From: Agrococcus sp. ProA11
GTDB lineage: Bacteria > Actinomycetota > Actinomycetes > Actinomycetales > Microbacteriaceae
Direction: 5' to 3'
Length of the DNA stretch: 64,000 bases
NCBI RefSeq assembly: GCF_039880525.1
Contig: NZ_CP156989.1
Coordinates: 124,001 to 188,000 of the forward strand
Shown piece by piece: positions 29,902-38,809 of the stretch; the first letter of the stretch is position 1, and every line of letters begins with the position of its first letter. The notes beneath the pieces are model-generated. The model ran no database searches. It saw only the letters and a program-made list of their open reading frames with translations, and was not told the origin of the DNA. The position numbers and the translations under genes were made by a program.

Positions 29902-30635
29902 CGCTTGCGCCTCTCGAGGAAGTCGGTCATGCGTCGCATCTTCTCGTCGCTCTCGAACAGCACCGACTGCTCCTGCAGCTCCATCTCGGGGTGGGCGCTC
30001 GCCGGCGCGAGGAGCGCGCGCTTGGTCGCCTGCGTCGCCGCCGGGTCGAGCTTCGCGATGCGCTCGGCGAGCTCGGTCGCGTGCGCGAGGGCGGCGTCGG
30101 GCTCCAGCACTGCGCTCACCAGGCCCGCAGCGAGCGCCTCGTCGGCGTTCAGGATCCGGCCGGTGAGCAGCATCTCGGCGGCACGCGCGTCGCCGACGAT
30201 CTGCGGCAGCCGCCAGGTGGCGCCGGCGGCGGCGATGATGCCGAGGCCGGTCTCCGGGTTGCCGATCTTGAGGCTCGGAGTGCCGATGCGGATGTCGGCG
30301 GCATAGGCCAGCTCGGCACCGCCGCCCAGGGCGTAGCCGTCCAGCACCGCGATCACCGGCATGGGGAGGGCACGGATGCGCTGGAAGCAGCGCGTGTTGA
30401 TGCCCTCGAGCGCGTCGGCGGCGCGACGCTCGCGGAGCTGGGCGATGTCGGCGCCCGCGGCGAACGAGCCGCCGGCCCCGGTGAGCACGAGCGTGCGGTG
30501 CTCGACCTCGAGCCGGGCGCAGAGCGCGTGCAGCGCGTCGACGAGCTCCTGGTCGATCGCGTTGCGCTTCTCGGGCCGGTCGAGGGTGGCGAGCACGTGC
30601 GTGGCGTGCTCCTCGATGCGCAGCGTCTCGCTCAC
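29898..30635 (-). CDS. paaF: 2,3-dehydroadipyl-CoA hydratase (PaaF-like)
   Basis: A 245-aa enoyl-CoA hydratase of the crotonase family. Unlike the PaaG-like protein at 17941-18714, it keeps both catalytic glutamates (GGGAELAYAADI and IGNPETGLGIIAAAG). The substrate should be 2,3-dehydroadipyl-CoA. GTG 30635 is chosen because it overlaps the paaJ stop by GTGA. The 3' end overlaps paaH by ATGA, so J, F and H are coupled. Confidence 0.88.
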   Translation of the reverse strand: MSETLRIEEHATHVLATLDRPEKRNAIDQELVDALHALCARLEVEHRTLVLTGAGGSFAAGADIAQLRERRAADALEGINTRCFQRIRALPMPVIAVLDGYALGGGAELAYAADIRIGTPSLKIGNPETGLGIIAAAGATWRLPQIVGDARAAEMLLTGRILNADEALAAGLVSAVLEPDAALAHATELAERIAKLDPAATQATKRALLAPASAHPEMELQEQSVLFESDEKMRRMTDFLERRKR

Positions 30636-31816
30636 ACGCGCTCCAGGATGATCGCCGTGCCCTGGCCGACGCCGATGCACATGGTCGCGAGGCCGCGGTC
30701 GGCGCCCTCCCGCTCCATGCGGCCGAGCAGCGTCACGACCAGCCGCGAGCCGGAGGAGCCGAGCGGATGCCCGAGGGCGATCGCGCCGCCGTCGGCGTTC
30801 ACGAGGCTGTCGTCGAGGCCGAGCCGACGGATGGTGCCGATCGACTGCGTCGCGAACGCCTCGTTCAGCTCGATCGCGCCGAGATCCTCCACCTGCAGCC
30901 CAGTCCGGGCCAGCAGCTTCTCGGTGGCCGGCACGGGGCCGAGCCCCATGATCTCGGGCGCGAGGCCGACGCTGGTGCCGCCGACCACGCGCGCCCTGGC
31001 GGTGAGCCCGAACCGCTCGACGGCGGCGTCGCTCGCGACCACGATCGCCGATGCGCCGTCGTTGAGGCTGGATGCGTTGCCAGCGGTGACCACGGATCCT
31101 CCGGTGACGACGGGGCGCAGGCGCGCCAGCGCCTCCATCGTCGTCTCACGGCGCGGCCCCTCGTCGACCGTCACGTCGCCCGCCTTCGTCGGCACGGCGA
31201 CGATCTCGTCGTCGAACCGGCCGGCGTCGATCGCGGCGATGGCGCGCTCCTGCGAGCGCAGCGCGAAGGCGTCCGCCTCCTCGCGGGTGATGCCGTCGAC
31301 GCGCGCGACCTCCTCGGCGGTCTCCGGCATCGAGAAGGTGGCCTTGTCGCGCGCAGTCATGCGCGGGTTGACGAAGCGCCAGCCGATCGAGGTGTCGAAC
31401 GCCTCGCCGGGCTTCGCCCACGGGCGCTCGGGCTTGGCCTGCACCCAGGGGGCGCGGGTCATCGACTCGACGCCGCCGGCGACCACGATGTCGGCATCGC
31501 CAGCGCGGATCATCTGCGAAGCCATGATCATCGCCGACATGCCGGAGGAGCAGAGCCGGTTGACCGTGATGCCGGGCACCTCGTCGGGCAGGCCCGCGAG
31601 CAGGGTCGCCATGCGGGCGACGTTGCGGTTGTCCTCGCCGGCCTGATTGGCGGCGCCGAAGATGACCTCGTCGATCGTGGCCGGTTCGATGCCGGCGCGG
31701 CGCACGGCCTCGCCGATCACGAGCGCTGCGAGGTCGTCGGGGCGGACGCCGGCGAGCGCGCCGCCGTAGCGGCCGACCGGCGTGCGTGCGCCGCCGACGA
31801 GAAGGGCCTCGGGCAT
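30632..31816 (-). CDS. paaJ: 3-oxoadipyl-CoA/3-oxo-5,6-dehydrosuberyl-CoA thiolase (PaaJ)
   Basis: A 394-aa thiolase that releases acetyl-CoA and, in the last step, succinyl-CoA. The catalytic Cys is in VNRLCSSGMSAMIMA, the His motif in IALGHPLGSSGSRLV, and the second Cys in LATMCIGVGQGTAI. NPRMTARDKATFSMPETAEE is also typical. ATG 31816 has an AGGAG site. It leads the second leftward paa operon, behind the PaaR-type palindrome at 31877-31898. Confidence 0.92.
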   Translation of the reverse strand: MPEALLVGGARTPVGRYGGALAGVRPDDLAALVIGEAVRRAGIEPATIDEVIFGAANQAGEDNRNVARMATLLAGLPDEVPGITVNRLCSSGMSAMIMASQMIRAGDADIVVAGGVESMTRAPWVQAKPERPWAKPGEAFDTSIGWRFVNPRMTARDKATFSMPETAEEVARVDGITREEADAFALRSQERAIAAIDAGRFDDEIVAVPTKAGDVTVDEGPRRETTMEALARLRPVVTGGSVVTAGNASSLNDGASAIVVASDAAVERFGLTARARVVGGTSVGLAPEIMGLGPVPATEKLLARTGLQVEDLGAIELNEAFATQSIGTIRRLGLDDSLVNADGGAIALGHPLGSSGSRLVVTLLGRMEREGADRGLATMCIGVGQGTAIILERV

Positions 31817-31876
31817 GGGACTCCTGACTCCGTCGTCACTGACGATCACCGGGCCGGCTCGAGCCGCACCCGAATT

Positions 31877-31898
31877 AGTGACCGATCGTTCAGGAATA
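31877..31898 (-). promoter_or_regulatory. Probable PaaR operator upstream of paaJ
   Basis: AGTGACCGATCGTTCAGG, centred on the CGATCG at 31883-31888, matches the site between paaA and paaI. The shared left flank, CGAATTAGTGACCG, is identical in both. It lies 61 bases before the paaJ start. Confidence 0.72.
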
Positions 31899-32028
31899 CA
31901 GTATGCCCCCGCGGAGGCGCGTGCAAGCGAGCGGCCCGTCGGCCGACCGAGCTGGTGGTTCGGGAAGCGGATTTTCGTGCTGCGGGACCAGGGAGCCGGT
32001 TGACGGACGGGGGGGCGGCGGCTCAGGC

Positions 32029-32078
32029 GGGTCGGGCGCGCCAGGGACGGCGGGTCGGGCGGGTCAGGCGGGTCAGGC
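32029..32078. repeat. Short 9-bp direct repeats (GGGTCRGGC)
   Basis: One copy at 32029-32037 and three tandem copies at 32052-32078. The stop codon of the small membrane peptide gene falls inside the last copy. It is a simple low-complexity tract. Confidence 0.6.
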
Positions 32079-32222
32079 GTGGCGGTCGCGGCCGGCGAGT
32101 GCGCCGAGCGCCCACGCGCCGGCGATGACGGCGCTGCCGACCACGACGATGGTCGCCGTCGCGAGCGCCAGCGCTGCGAGCGCAACGTTCGCGATCGTCC
32201 CGAGCAGGTCGAACATGTCCAT
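32073..32222 (-). CDS. Small hydrophobic membrane peptide (49 aa)
   Basis: The frame reads MDMFDLLGTIANVALAALAL and then a second hydrophobic stretch (TIVVVGSAVIAGAWALGALA), ending in a short basic tail, GRDRHA. ATG 32222 has AAAGGGG at suitable spacing; a second ATG at 32216 is two codons in. One long or two short membrane helices are likely. I do not recognise the family. It stands alone between paaJ and the DinB-like gene, facing away from the latter. Confidence 0.6.
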   Translation of the reverse strand: MDMFDLLGTIANVALAALALATATIVVVGSAVIAGAWALGALAGRDRHA

Positions 32223-32352
32223 GACAGGCCCCTTTCGTGTGCGGCGTCGCCGTGTGTTCGACGCTAGGAAAGGGGCGTGGCCGGGCGCATCCGCCTGCCG
32301 GTCAGCGACGGTCATCCTTCCGGATGATCCGCGCGGGTGGGATGCTCGGAGC

Positions 32353-32877
32353 ATGCCGATCGAACCCGACACCAAGGACTGGACCTGGGTGCTGCACGAG
32401 CGCTGCCCCGAGTGCGGGTTCGACCCGCTGGAGGTGGAGCGCGACGACCTGGGCCGCCGGATCCGGCACGCGGCGGCGGCGATGCATGAACGGCTGCATG
32501 GCGAGGCCGTGACGAAGCGGCCCGACGACGCGACCTGGTCGCCGCTCGAGTACGGCGCGCACGTGCGCGATGTGTGCGGCGTGATGCTGACGCGGCTGCG
32601 CCAGATGCTCGAGCAGGACGACCCCGAGTTCGCCAACTGGGATCAGGATCGGGCGGCGCTCGACGGCCGCTACCCGAGCCTCGACCCCGAGCACGTGGCG
32701 GCCCAGCTCGACCTGGCGGCGGCATCGCTCGCGAACGCGGCGGATGCCGTGCCCGACGACGCGTGGGCCCGCAGCGGCCGGCGCTCGAACGGCTCGATGT
32801 TCACGGTCGAGACGCTGCTCGTCTACGCGCTGCACGACCTCGAGCATCACGTCGTCGACGTGCGCTGGGCCGACTGA
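32353..32877 (+). CDS. DinB-family protein
   Basis: A 174-aa four-helix-bundle protein. The N-terminal WVLHERCPECGFDPLEV motif, then WSPLEYGAHVRDVCGVMLTR and the C-terminal YALHDLEHHVVDV, supply the histidines expected of the DinB metal site. Actinobacterial members often act as thiol-dependent transferases, but the reaction here is unknown. ATG 32353 follows CGGAG. The stop codon is immediately followed by the GTG of the HAD gene, so the two form a small operon. Confidence 0.8.
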   Translation: MPIEPDTKDWTWVLHERCPECGFDPLEVERDDLGRRIRHAAAAMHERLHGEAVTKRPDDATWSPLEYGAHVRDVCGVMLTRLRQMLEQDDPEFANWDQDRAALDGRYPSLDPEHVAAQLDLAAASLANAADAVPDDAWARSGRRSNGSMFTVETLLVYALHDLEHHVVDVRWAD

Positions 32878-33696
32878 GTGGCTGCCGACTGGCGCGAGCT
32901 GCCTGGGGATCTCGACATCCGTCTCGTCGTCGCCGACATGGACGGCACGCTGCTCGACGCCCACGGGCGCGTGCCCGACTCGTTCTGGCCGCTGCTCGAG
33001 CGCATGCACGATGCGGGCATCGCCTTCGTGCCCGCGAGCGGTCGCCAGCTCGCGACGCTCGAGCACCTCTTCGAGCGCGCCGGTCGGCTCTCGAGCATCG
33101 CCGAGAACGGCGCCATCGTCACGCACGGCGGCGAGGTGATCGGCACCACCACGGTGACAGCGGATGCCGTGCGGCAGGTCGTGCATCGCGTGCGCGAGAC
33201 CGACGGGCAGCTGGGCCTCGTCGTGAGCCGCCGCGAGATCGCCTCCATCGAGTCGCGGGAGGCCACATTCGTCGAGCAGGCGCACAAGTACCACGTGGCG
33301 CTCGAGTCGGTGGCGGATCTCCTCGAGCACACCGACGACGTGCTGAAGCTCGCGGTGCACGCGAACGGCACATCCTCCGCCGACGCCGCGCGCTGGCTCG
33401 AGCCGGTGCACGACGGGCATCGCATCACGATCGGGTCGCCGCGCTGGGTGGACGTGACGCGCGACAGCGTCGACAAGCGGCTGGGTGTGGAGGCGCTGCA
33501 GCGCGAGCTCGGCGTGACGGCCGGGCAGACGGTCGTCTTCGGCGACTACCTCAACGACCTCGGCATGCTCGCCGACGCCGAGTGGACCTTCGCGATGGAG
33601 AACGCGCATCCCGAGGTGCACTCGACCGCCCGCTACCGCGCGCCCGGCAACGACCAGCACGGCGTCGTGCAGGTGCTGGAGCGACTGCTGGCTTGA
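32878..33696 (+). CDS. HAD-superfamily hydrolase, Cof type
   Basis: A 272-aa sugar-phosphatase-like HAD protein. Motif I is VVADMDGTLLD with the nucleophile Asp, motif II is FVPASGRQLATL, and motif IV is VVFGDYLNDLGMLADA. A C2-type cap domain between them is expected from the spacing. Cof-like enzymes dephosphorylate sugar phosphates, FMN or PLP. The GTG start follows the DinB stop codon without a gap. Confidence 0.88.
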   Translation: MAADWRELPGDLDIRLVVADMDGTLLDAHGRVPDSFWPLLERMHDAGIAFVPASGRQLATLEHLFERAGRLSSIAENGAIVTHGGEVIGTTTVTADAVRQVVHRVRETDGQLGLVVSRREIASIESREATFVEQAHKYHVALESVADLLEHTDDVLKLAVHANGTSSADAARWLEPVHDGHRITIGSPRWVDVTRDSVDKRLGVEALQRELGVTAGQTVVFGDYLNDLGMLADAEWTFAMENAHPEVHSTARYRAPGNDQHGVVQVLERLLA

Positions 33697-33731
33697 CGCT
33701 CCGCGGGCCGCGTCCCGGTCGGCGCGACGGC

Positions 33732-34904
33732 CTACCCGCGGAAGGCCGCCAGCCCCGTCAGCGCCTGCCCGATCACGAGCGTGTGCACCTCGTCGGTGCC
33801 CTCGTAGGTGCGGACGCTCTCGAGGTTGGCCGCGTGCCGCATCGGCGAGTGCTCGAGCGAGACGCCGTTGCCGCCCAGGATCGCGCGCGCCTCACGGCAG
33901 ATGTCGATCGCGGTGCGGCAGGAGGCGAGCTTGCCCATCGAGATCTCGTGCGGCCGCAGCAGGCCCGCGTCCTTCCGCCGCCCGAGGTGCAGCGCCAGCA
34001 GCTGCGCCTGCTGCAGCGACAGCACCATCTCGGCCAGCCGTGCCTGCGTCAGCTGCATGCCCGCGAGCGGTCGCCCGAAGATCTCGCGCTCCCCGGCATA
34101 GGCCAGCGCGACCTCGAGCGCGTCGCGCCCGGCGCCCAGCGCGCCCCAGGCGATGCCGAAGCGCGCCTCGTTGAGGCACTCGAACGGCGCCCGCAGCCCG
34201 CGCGCCTCCGGCAGCCGCATCGACTCGGGCACCCGCACCCCGTCGAGCTCGATGTCGCACTGGATCGACGCGCGCATCGACAGCTTCGGCTCGATCGGCG
34301 TCGCCGTGAAGCCCGCGGTCGGCACACCGTCGGTTGATGTCTCCACCAGGAAGCCGCGCACGCCCTCGTCGGTCTGCGCCCAGATGACCGCCACGTCGGC
34401 GATCGAGGCGAGCCCGATCCAGCGCTTCGCGCCGTCGATCACCCAGTCGTCGCCGTCGCGGCGCGCGAAGGTCTGCATCGCGCCGGGGTCGCTGCCGGCG
34501 TTCGGCTCGGTGAGCCCGAAGCATCCGATCGCCTCGCCGGCGGCCATGCGCGGCAGCCACTGCTGCTTCTGCTCCTCGGAACCGTGCTTCGCGATCGCCG
34601 ACATCGCGAGCGATCCCTGCACCGACACGAACGTGCGGATGCCGCTGTCGCCCGCCTCGAGCTCCTGCATCACGATGCCGTACTCGACCGAGGACGCGCC
34701 TGCGCATCCATAGCCCGAGATGTGCATGCCGAGCAGCCCCTCGGCGGCGAGCGCGGGGATGAGCTCGCGCGGGAAGTGCGCGCGCTCGAACCAGTCGGCG
34801 ATGTGCGGCTTGATCTCGCGGTCGACGAGCCCCCGCACCCGCGCGCGCACGGCGCGCTCCTCGTCGGTGAGCAGCGACTCGATGTCGAGCAGGTCGGTGG
34901 TCAT
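33732..34904 (-). CDS. Glutaryl-CoA dehydrogenase-like acyl-CoA dehydrogenase
   Basis: A 390-aa FAD enzyme. It follows the glutaryl-CoA dehydrogenase pattern closely: IGCFGLTEPNAGSDPGAMQT, NEARFGIAWGALGAGRDALE, ARAILGGNGVSLEHSPMRH, and the catalytic-base segment VRTYEGTDEVHTLVIGQALT. It should oxidise and decarboxylate glutaryl-CoA to crotonyl-CoA. ATG 34904 overlaps the stop of the upstream CoA-transferase gene by ATGA and has GAGGAG. Confidence 0.88.
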   Translation of the reverse strand: MTTDLLDIESLLTDEERAVRARVRGLVDREIKPHIADWFERAHFPRELIPALAAEGLLGMHISGYGCAGASSVEYGIVMQELEAGDSGIRTFVSVQGSLAMSAIAKHGSEEQKQQWLPRMAAGEAIGCFGLTEPNAGSDPGAMQTFARRDGDDWVIDGAKRWIGLASIADVAVIWAQTDEGVRGFLVETSTDGVPTAGFTATPIEPKLSMRASIQCDIELDGVRVPESMRLPEARGLRAPFECLNEARFGIAWGALGAGRDALEVALAYAGEREIFGRPLAGMQLTQARLAEMVLSLQQAQLLALHLGRRKDAGLLRPHEISMGKLASCRTAIDICREARAILGGNGVSLEHSPMRHAANLESVRTYEGTDEVHTLVIGQALTGLAAFRG

Positions 34905-36151
34905 GGCGCTCCTCTGTCGGATGCAGACGGGTAGAGAGCAGGCGAATGCGGCTGCGAGAGCCAGGCTCGCACGGCCGCGTCGTGCTCGCCGAGCAGCGGC
35001 GGCGCGGCGCTCGCGGTGCGCGCCACGCGATCGAGGCGAATCGGCGACGCGAGCTGCCGCCCGGGGCCGGCAGCGCCGTGCACGGCACGGATGGGGTCGA
35101 GCCCGACATCGACGGCCAGCTGCAGCCCCTCGCTGATCGTGCGCACCCGGCTGGCGACGAGGCCGGCGGCGAGCATCCGCGCCTCCCAGGCCTCGGCGCC
35201 GGCGGATGCAAGTGCGCCCTCCAGCAGCGGCACGAGCTCGTCGCGGTGCGCGACGCGCTGCGGGTTGGTCGCGAAGCGCGGGTCGTCGGCGAGGGCGGGC
35301 TCGCCGAGCAGCGCCGCGAAGGCGCGGAACTGCCCGTCGGTGCCGACGGCGACCGCGAGCGGGCCGTCGCCGGTCTCGAGCAGCTGGTAGGGCACGATCG
35401 ACGGATGCCCGCTGCCGGCGCGGCGCGGCTCCTGCGCCGGCGTCGAGCTCGCGGCATCCGGGTCGGCGCCGTCGCCGATCGGGCCCAGCACCGCCTGCAG
35501 CTGGTTCACGAGCGCCGCCTGGATGCTCGACAGCAGGGCCACCTCGACCAGGCCCCCGCGACCGGTGCGTCCGCGGCGCAGCAGCGCGGCGAGGATGCCG
35601 GCCAGCGCGTCCTTCGCGGTCAGCACGTCGACGAGCGCGACGCCCGCCTTCGTCGGCGGGCCGTCGGCGTCGCCGGTGATGTGCATGAGGCCGCTCGCGG
35701 CCTGCAGCACGAAGTCGTAGCCGGCACGATCGGCGCCACCGGGCTGCGAGCCGTAGCCGGTGATGGAGCACCACACGAGACCCGGATGCTCTGCCAGCAG
35801 CGCATCGCGATCGAGGCCGAGGCGGGCGCCGCCGCCGGGCCGGAAGTTCTCGATCACCACGTCGGCGCGGGCGATGAGCTCGCGGGCGAGCTCGAGATCG
35901 CCGGACTCGGCGAGGTCGAGCAGCACGGACTCCTTGCCGCGATTGGCGCTGTCGAAGTAGGTGGAGCCGGTGGCGGATGCGGGCGGGGACCAGGAGCGGG
36001 TGCCGTCGCCGGTGCCGGGCTGCTCGACCTTGATCACGCGGGCGCCGAGGTCGGCGAGCGTCGCGCCGACGAGCGGGCCGGCGAGCACGCGCGACAGGTC
36101 GGCGACGAGGATGCCTGCCAGTGGCGCGTCGTCGCGCGCGTCATCGGTCAT
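34901..36151 (-). CDS. Class III (CaiB/BaiF) CoA-transferase, probable glutarate CoA-transferase
   Basis: A 416-aa family III CoA-transferase. The start LAGILVADLSRVLAGPLVGA, the segment DLGARVIKVEQPGTGDGTRS and the catalytic Asp region GYDFVLQAASGLMHITGD are family hallmarks. Coupling by ATGA to a glutaryl-CoA dehydrogenase makes a glutarate/succinyl-CoA transferase (SUGCT-like) role the best guess. Other dicarboxylates are possible, since family members differ widely in substrate. Confidence 0.82.
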   Translation of the reverse strand: MTDDARDDAPLAGILVADLSRVLAGPLVGATLADLGARVIKVEQPGTGDGTRSWSPPASATGSTYFDSANRGKESVLLDLAESGDLELARELIARADVVIENFRPGGGARLGLDRDALLAEHPGLVWCSITGYGSQPGGADRAGYDFVLQAASGLMHITGDADGPPTKAGVALVDVLTAKDALAGILAALLRRGRTGRGGLVEVALLSSIQAALVNQLQAVLGPIGDGADPDAASSTPAQEPRRAGSGHPSIVPYQLLETGDGPLAVAVGTDGQFRAFAALLGEPALADDPRFATNPQRVAHRDELVPLLEGALASAGAEAWEARMLAAGLVASRVRTISEGLQLAVDVGLDPIRAVHGAAGPGRQLASPIRLDRVARTASAAPPLLGEHDAAVRAWLSQPHSPALYPSASDRGAP

Positions 36152-36203
36152 GGCTCCAGCATGGCGGATCGGGCGCGGAGCGCGGGCGGCGCAGGGCGGT
36201 CCC

Positions 36204-36347
36204 GGTCTCGTGACGCGGGCGCCTGCGCCGCCCGCTCCTCGACCTACGGGGGTGGGGCCCTGCGGCGGAGAGCCCGCTCCTCGACCCGCGGAGGAGAGCC
36301 CGCTGATCGAGGAGGCCGCGGCCGGAGGCCGTGGGCGTCACGAGATC
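36204..36347. repeat. Family-2 repeats upstream of the CoA-transferase gene
   Basis: A full copy at 36204-36249 (GGTCTCGTGACGCG … CTCCTCGACCTACGG), a partial copy at 36273-36291, and a diverged reverse copy at 36305-36347 (GATCGAGGAGG … GCGTCACGAGATC). They fill the gap between ligD and the CoA-transferase gene. Similar 'TCGTGACGCG…CTCCTCGACC' repeats are common between genes in Microbacteriaceae, from memory. Confidence 0.75.
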
Positions 36348-36360
36348 GAGGGCGGGCGCG

Positions 36361-38808
36361 CTACTCCGCGTGCAGGTCGGCCAGCGACTTGTCGGGACGC
36401 AGGCCCCGCCACACCGGATGCCGCAGCGCACCCGAGGCGGTCTGCTCGGTGTGCTCGACCTCGGCGACGGCCGCGCGCACCCAGCGTGCCTTGCGCGCCA
36501 CATCCGCCGGCAGGTCGTCGACAGTGGGCGTCGTCTTCCGGGGCTGCAGCCGGTCTCGCAGCCGATCTCGCTCGGCGTGCGAGAAGCCGGTGCCGACCCT
36601 GCCCGCGTAGCGCAGCCGCCCGTCCTCACCCGGCAGCGCCAGCACGAGCGCGCCGACCGTGCCGGCCAGCGACCCGTTGCCCTCCAGCCATCCCACCACG
36701 ACCACTTCGCGGGCCAGCACGTGCTTGAGCTTCAGCCAGTCCGCCGATCGCCTGCCCGGCTTGTAGCGACTGTCGTGCCGCTTGGCGATCACGCCCTCCA
36801 CGCCCCGATCGGCGGTCGCCTCGAGGATGCGGGCAAGCCGGCCGCGCAGCGGCTTCGACACCTTCACGCGTGCGCTCTCGTGCACGAGCTGATCGAGTCG
36901 CGACTGCCGCTCGTCGAGCGGTTCGCCGACGATCCGCTCGCCATCGATCTCCAGCGCGTCGAACAGCATGAGCGTCGCCGGCGACTGCGCCGCCGCCCGC
37001 GCGGCAGGCCGGCCCGAGAGCCCGGCGCGCTCCTGCAGCGCCTCGAACTTCGCGACGCCCTTGCGCAGCATCACGATTTCGCCGTCGAGCACCGCCTGCT
37101 CCGCCCCGATGGCGGCCGGGAGCGCCTCCACCAGCTCGGGGAACGCCTCCGCCAGATCCTTCCCGTTCCTGCTGACGAGCCGCACCGCGTCGCCGGCGCG
37201 CTGCACGATGGCGCGCCACCCATCCCACTTCACCTCGAACGACCACTCGTGCTCGTCCTCGAGGTCGGATGCGTCGCCCAGCGTCGCGAGCATCGGTCGC
37301 AGCTCGGTCGTGGGCAGGGCGCGGCGCTTCGCGCCCGAGCGCAGCGTCAGCGAGCGCCGCGCGGGCACGCCCTCGGTGCGCGCGCCGCGCCGCGAGCGCG
37401 CGCGCGCCTCGGTGCCGCCCTGCTCGTCGGCGTGCGCCGAGTCGTCGCCGGGCTGCGCCTTCATCCGCTTCACCAGCCACTGCCGCTTCTTCGCGTCGGT
37501 GCGGATGAGCGCGAACCGCGTCGGCGTGCCCGAGAGGCCGCCGTCGGCGCGCCCCTGCAGCACCACGATCACCTCGTCGTCGCGCCACTTCTCGAGCTCG
37601 AACTCGCCCGCATCCCAGATCTCGACCGTGCCGGCCCCGTACTCGCCCTTGGGGATCGTGCCCTCGAACGAGCCGTACTCGAGCGGATGATCCTCGGTCT
37701 GCACCGCGAGCCGATTCTGCGCCGGCGTCGTCGGCAGGCCCTTCGGCACCGCCCACGAGACGAGCACGCCCTCCTGCTCCAGCCGGAAGTCGTAGTGCAG
37801 CCGGCGCGCCTGATGCCGCTGCACCACCCACGAGCGCCCCTCGCCGGGCACGGCGGGCTCGGCCGGCACGGGCTCCGGCGTGCGTTCGGCCGAGCGCATC
37901 CCCCGATACTTCTCCAGGCGGTCAGGGGGCGGATCGAGCGCCGCGATCAGGTCGCCGTCGCGCTCCAGGCGCTCGAGCACCTCCGGGTATTCGAGCTGCT
38001 CGAGCCCGCCGGCCTCGATCTCCTCCCAGGTGCGCGGCGCCGCGACGGTGGGTCGCAGCCTGCCGCGCAGCGAGTACGGCGCGATGGTCGTCTTCGACGC
38101 GGAGTTCTGACTCCAGTCGATGAGCACCTTGCCGTGGCGCAGCGCCTTCTTCATGTCGCTGACGATCTCGTCAGGATGCATCTGCTCGAGCGACCGCGCC
38201 AGCTGTCGCGCGACCTCGCTCGCCTGCTCGCTGGTGACCGTGCCGTCGAGCCGCGCATACAGGTGGATGCCCTTGCTGCCGCTCGTCAGCGGCACCGGAT
38301 CGAGCCCGATGTCGACCAGCAGCTCCCGCACCTGCAGCGCCACGCGCGCGCAGTCGTCGAGGTCGGCCCCGTCGCCGGGGTCGAGGTCGAGCACCAGCCG
38401 GTCGGGGTTCGCCCGTTCGCCGTCGACCATCCGCCACTGCGGCACATGCAGCTCGAGCGCACCCATCTGCGCCATCCAGGCGAGCGTCGCGGGCTCGCTC
38501 AGCACCGGGTACTGCTTCTTGCCGGTGCTGTGCTGCTGCTCGACGGTCTCGACCCACTCCGGCGCACCCCGCTCGAGTCCCTTCTGGAAGAAGAGCTTCC
38601 CGGGCTTGCGCGCCGTGCCCACCCCGTCCGGCCAGCGCTTGCGGGTCACCGGTCGCAGCGCCGAGTGCGCGATCAGGGCGTCGGATGCCCGCAGCACGTA
38701 CTCGAGCACGTCGCGCTTCGTCGTGCCGGTCGACGGGTAGAGCACCTTGTCGGCGTTCGTCAGCCGCAGGGTCCTGCCGCCGACGGTGATGCGCTCGGCC
38801 GCGGCCAC
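36361..38808 (-). CDS. ligD: ATP-dependent DNA ligase LigD (POL-PE-LIG), NHEJ
   Basis: An 815-aa multidomain NHEJ enzyme. The primase-like polymerase domain (residues about 1-300; LTNADKVLYPSTGTTKRDV, catalytic Asp pair in LVLDLDPGDGADLDD near 139) is followed by the 3'-phosphoesterase (HYDFRLEQEGVLVSWAVPKG near 338, YGAGTVEIWDAGEFE). The ligase domain comes last (FEVKWDGWRAIV with the adenylated Lys near 525, ending in the OB-fold segment LRYAGRVGTGFS). Domain order is that of mycobacterial LigD. GTG 38808 lies one base after the ku stop. Confidence 0.93.
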   Translation of the reverse strand: MAAAERITVGGRTLRLTNADKVLYPSTGTTKRDVLEYVLRASDALIAHSALRPVTRKRWPDGVGTARKPGKLFFQKGLERGAPEWVETVEQQHSTGKKQYPVLSEPATLAWMAQMGALELHVPQWRMVDGERANPDRLVLDLDPGDGADLDDCARVALQVRELLVDIGLDPVPLTSGSKGIHLYARLDGTVTSEQASEVARQLARSLEQMHPDEIVSDMKKALRHGKVLIDWSQNSASKTTIAPYSLRGRLRPTVAAPRTWEEIEAGGLEQLEYPEVLERLERDGDLIAALDPPPDRLEKYRGMRSAERTPEPVPAEPAVPGEGRSWVVQRHQARRLHYDFRLEQEGVLVSWAVPKGLPTTPAQNRLAVQTEDHPLEYGSFEGTIPKGEYGAGTVEIWDAGEFELEKWRDDEVIVVLQGRADGGLSGTPTRFALIRTDAKKRQWLVKRMKAQPGDDSAHADEQGGTEARARSRRGARTEGVPARRSLTLRSGAKRRALPTTELRPMLATLGDASDLEDEHEWSFEVKWDGWRAIVQRAGDAVRLVSRNGKDLAEAFPELVEALPAAIGAEQAVLDGEIVMLRKGVAKFEALQERAGLSGRPAARAAAQSPATLMLFDALEIDGERIVGEPLDERQSRLDQLVHESARVKVSKPLRGRLARILEATADRGVEGVIAKRHDSRYKPGRRSADWLKLKHVLAREVVVVGWLEGNGSLAGTVGALVLALPGEDGRLRYAGRVGTGFSHAERDRLRDRLQPRKTTPTVDDLPADVARKARWVRAAVAEVEHTEQTASGALRHPVWRGLRPDKSLADLHAE

Positions 38809-38809
38809 G

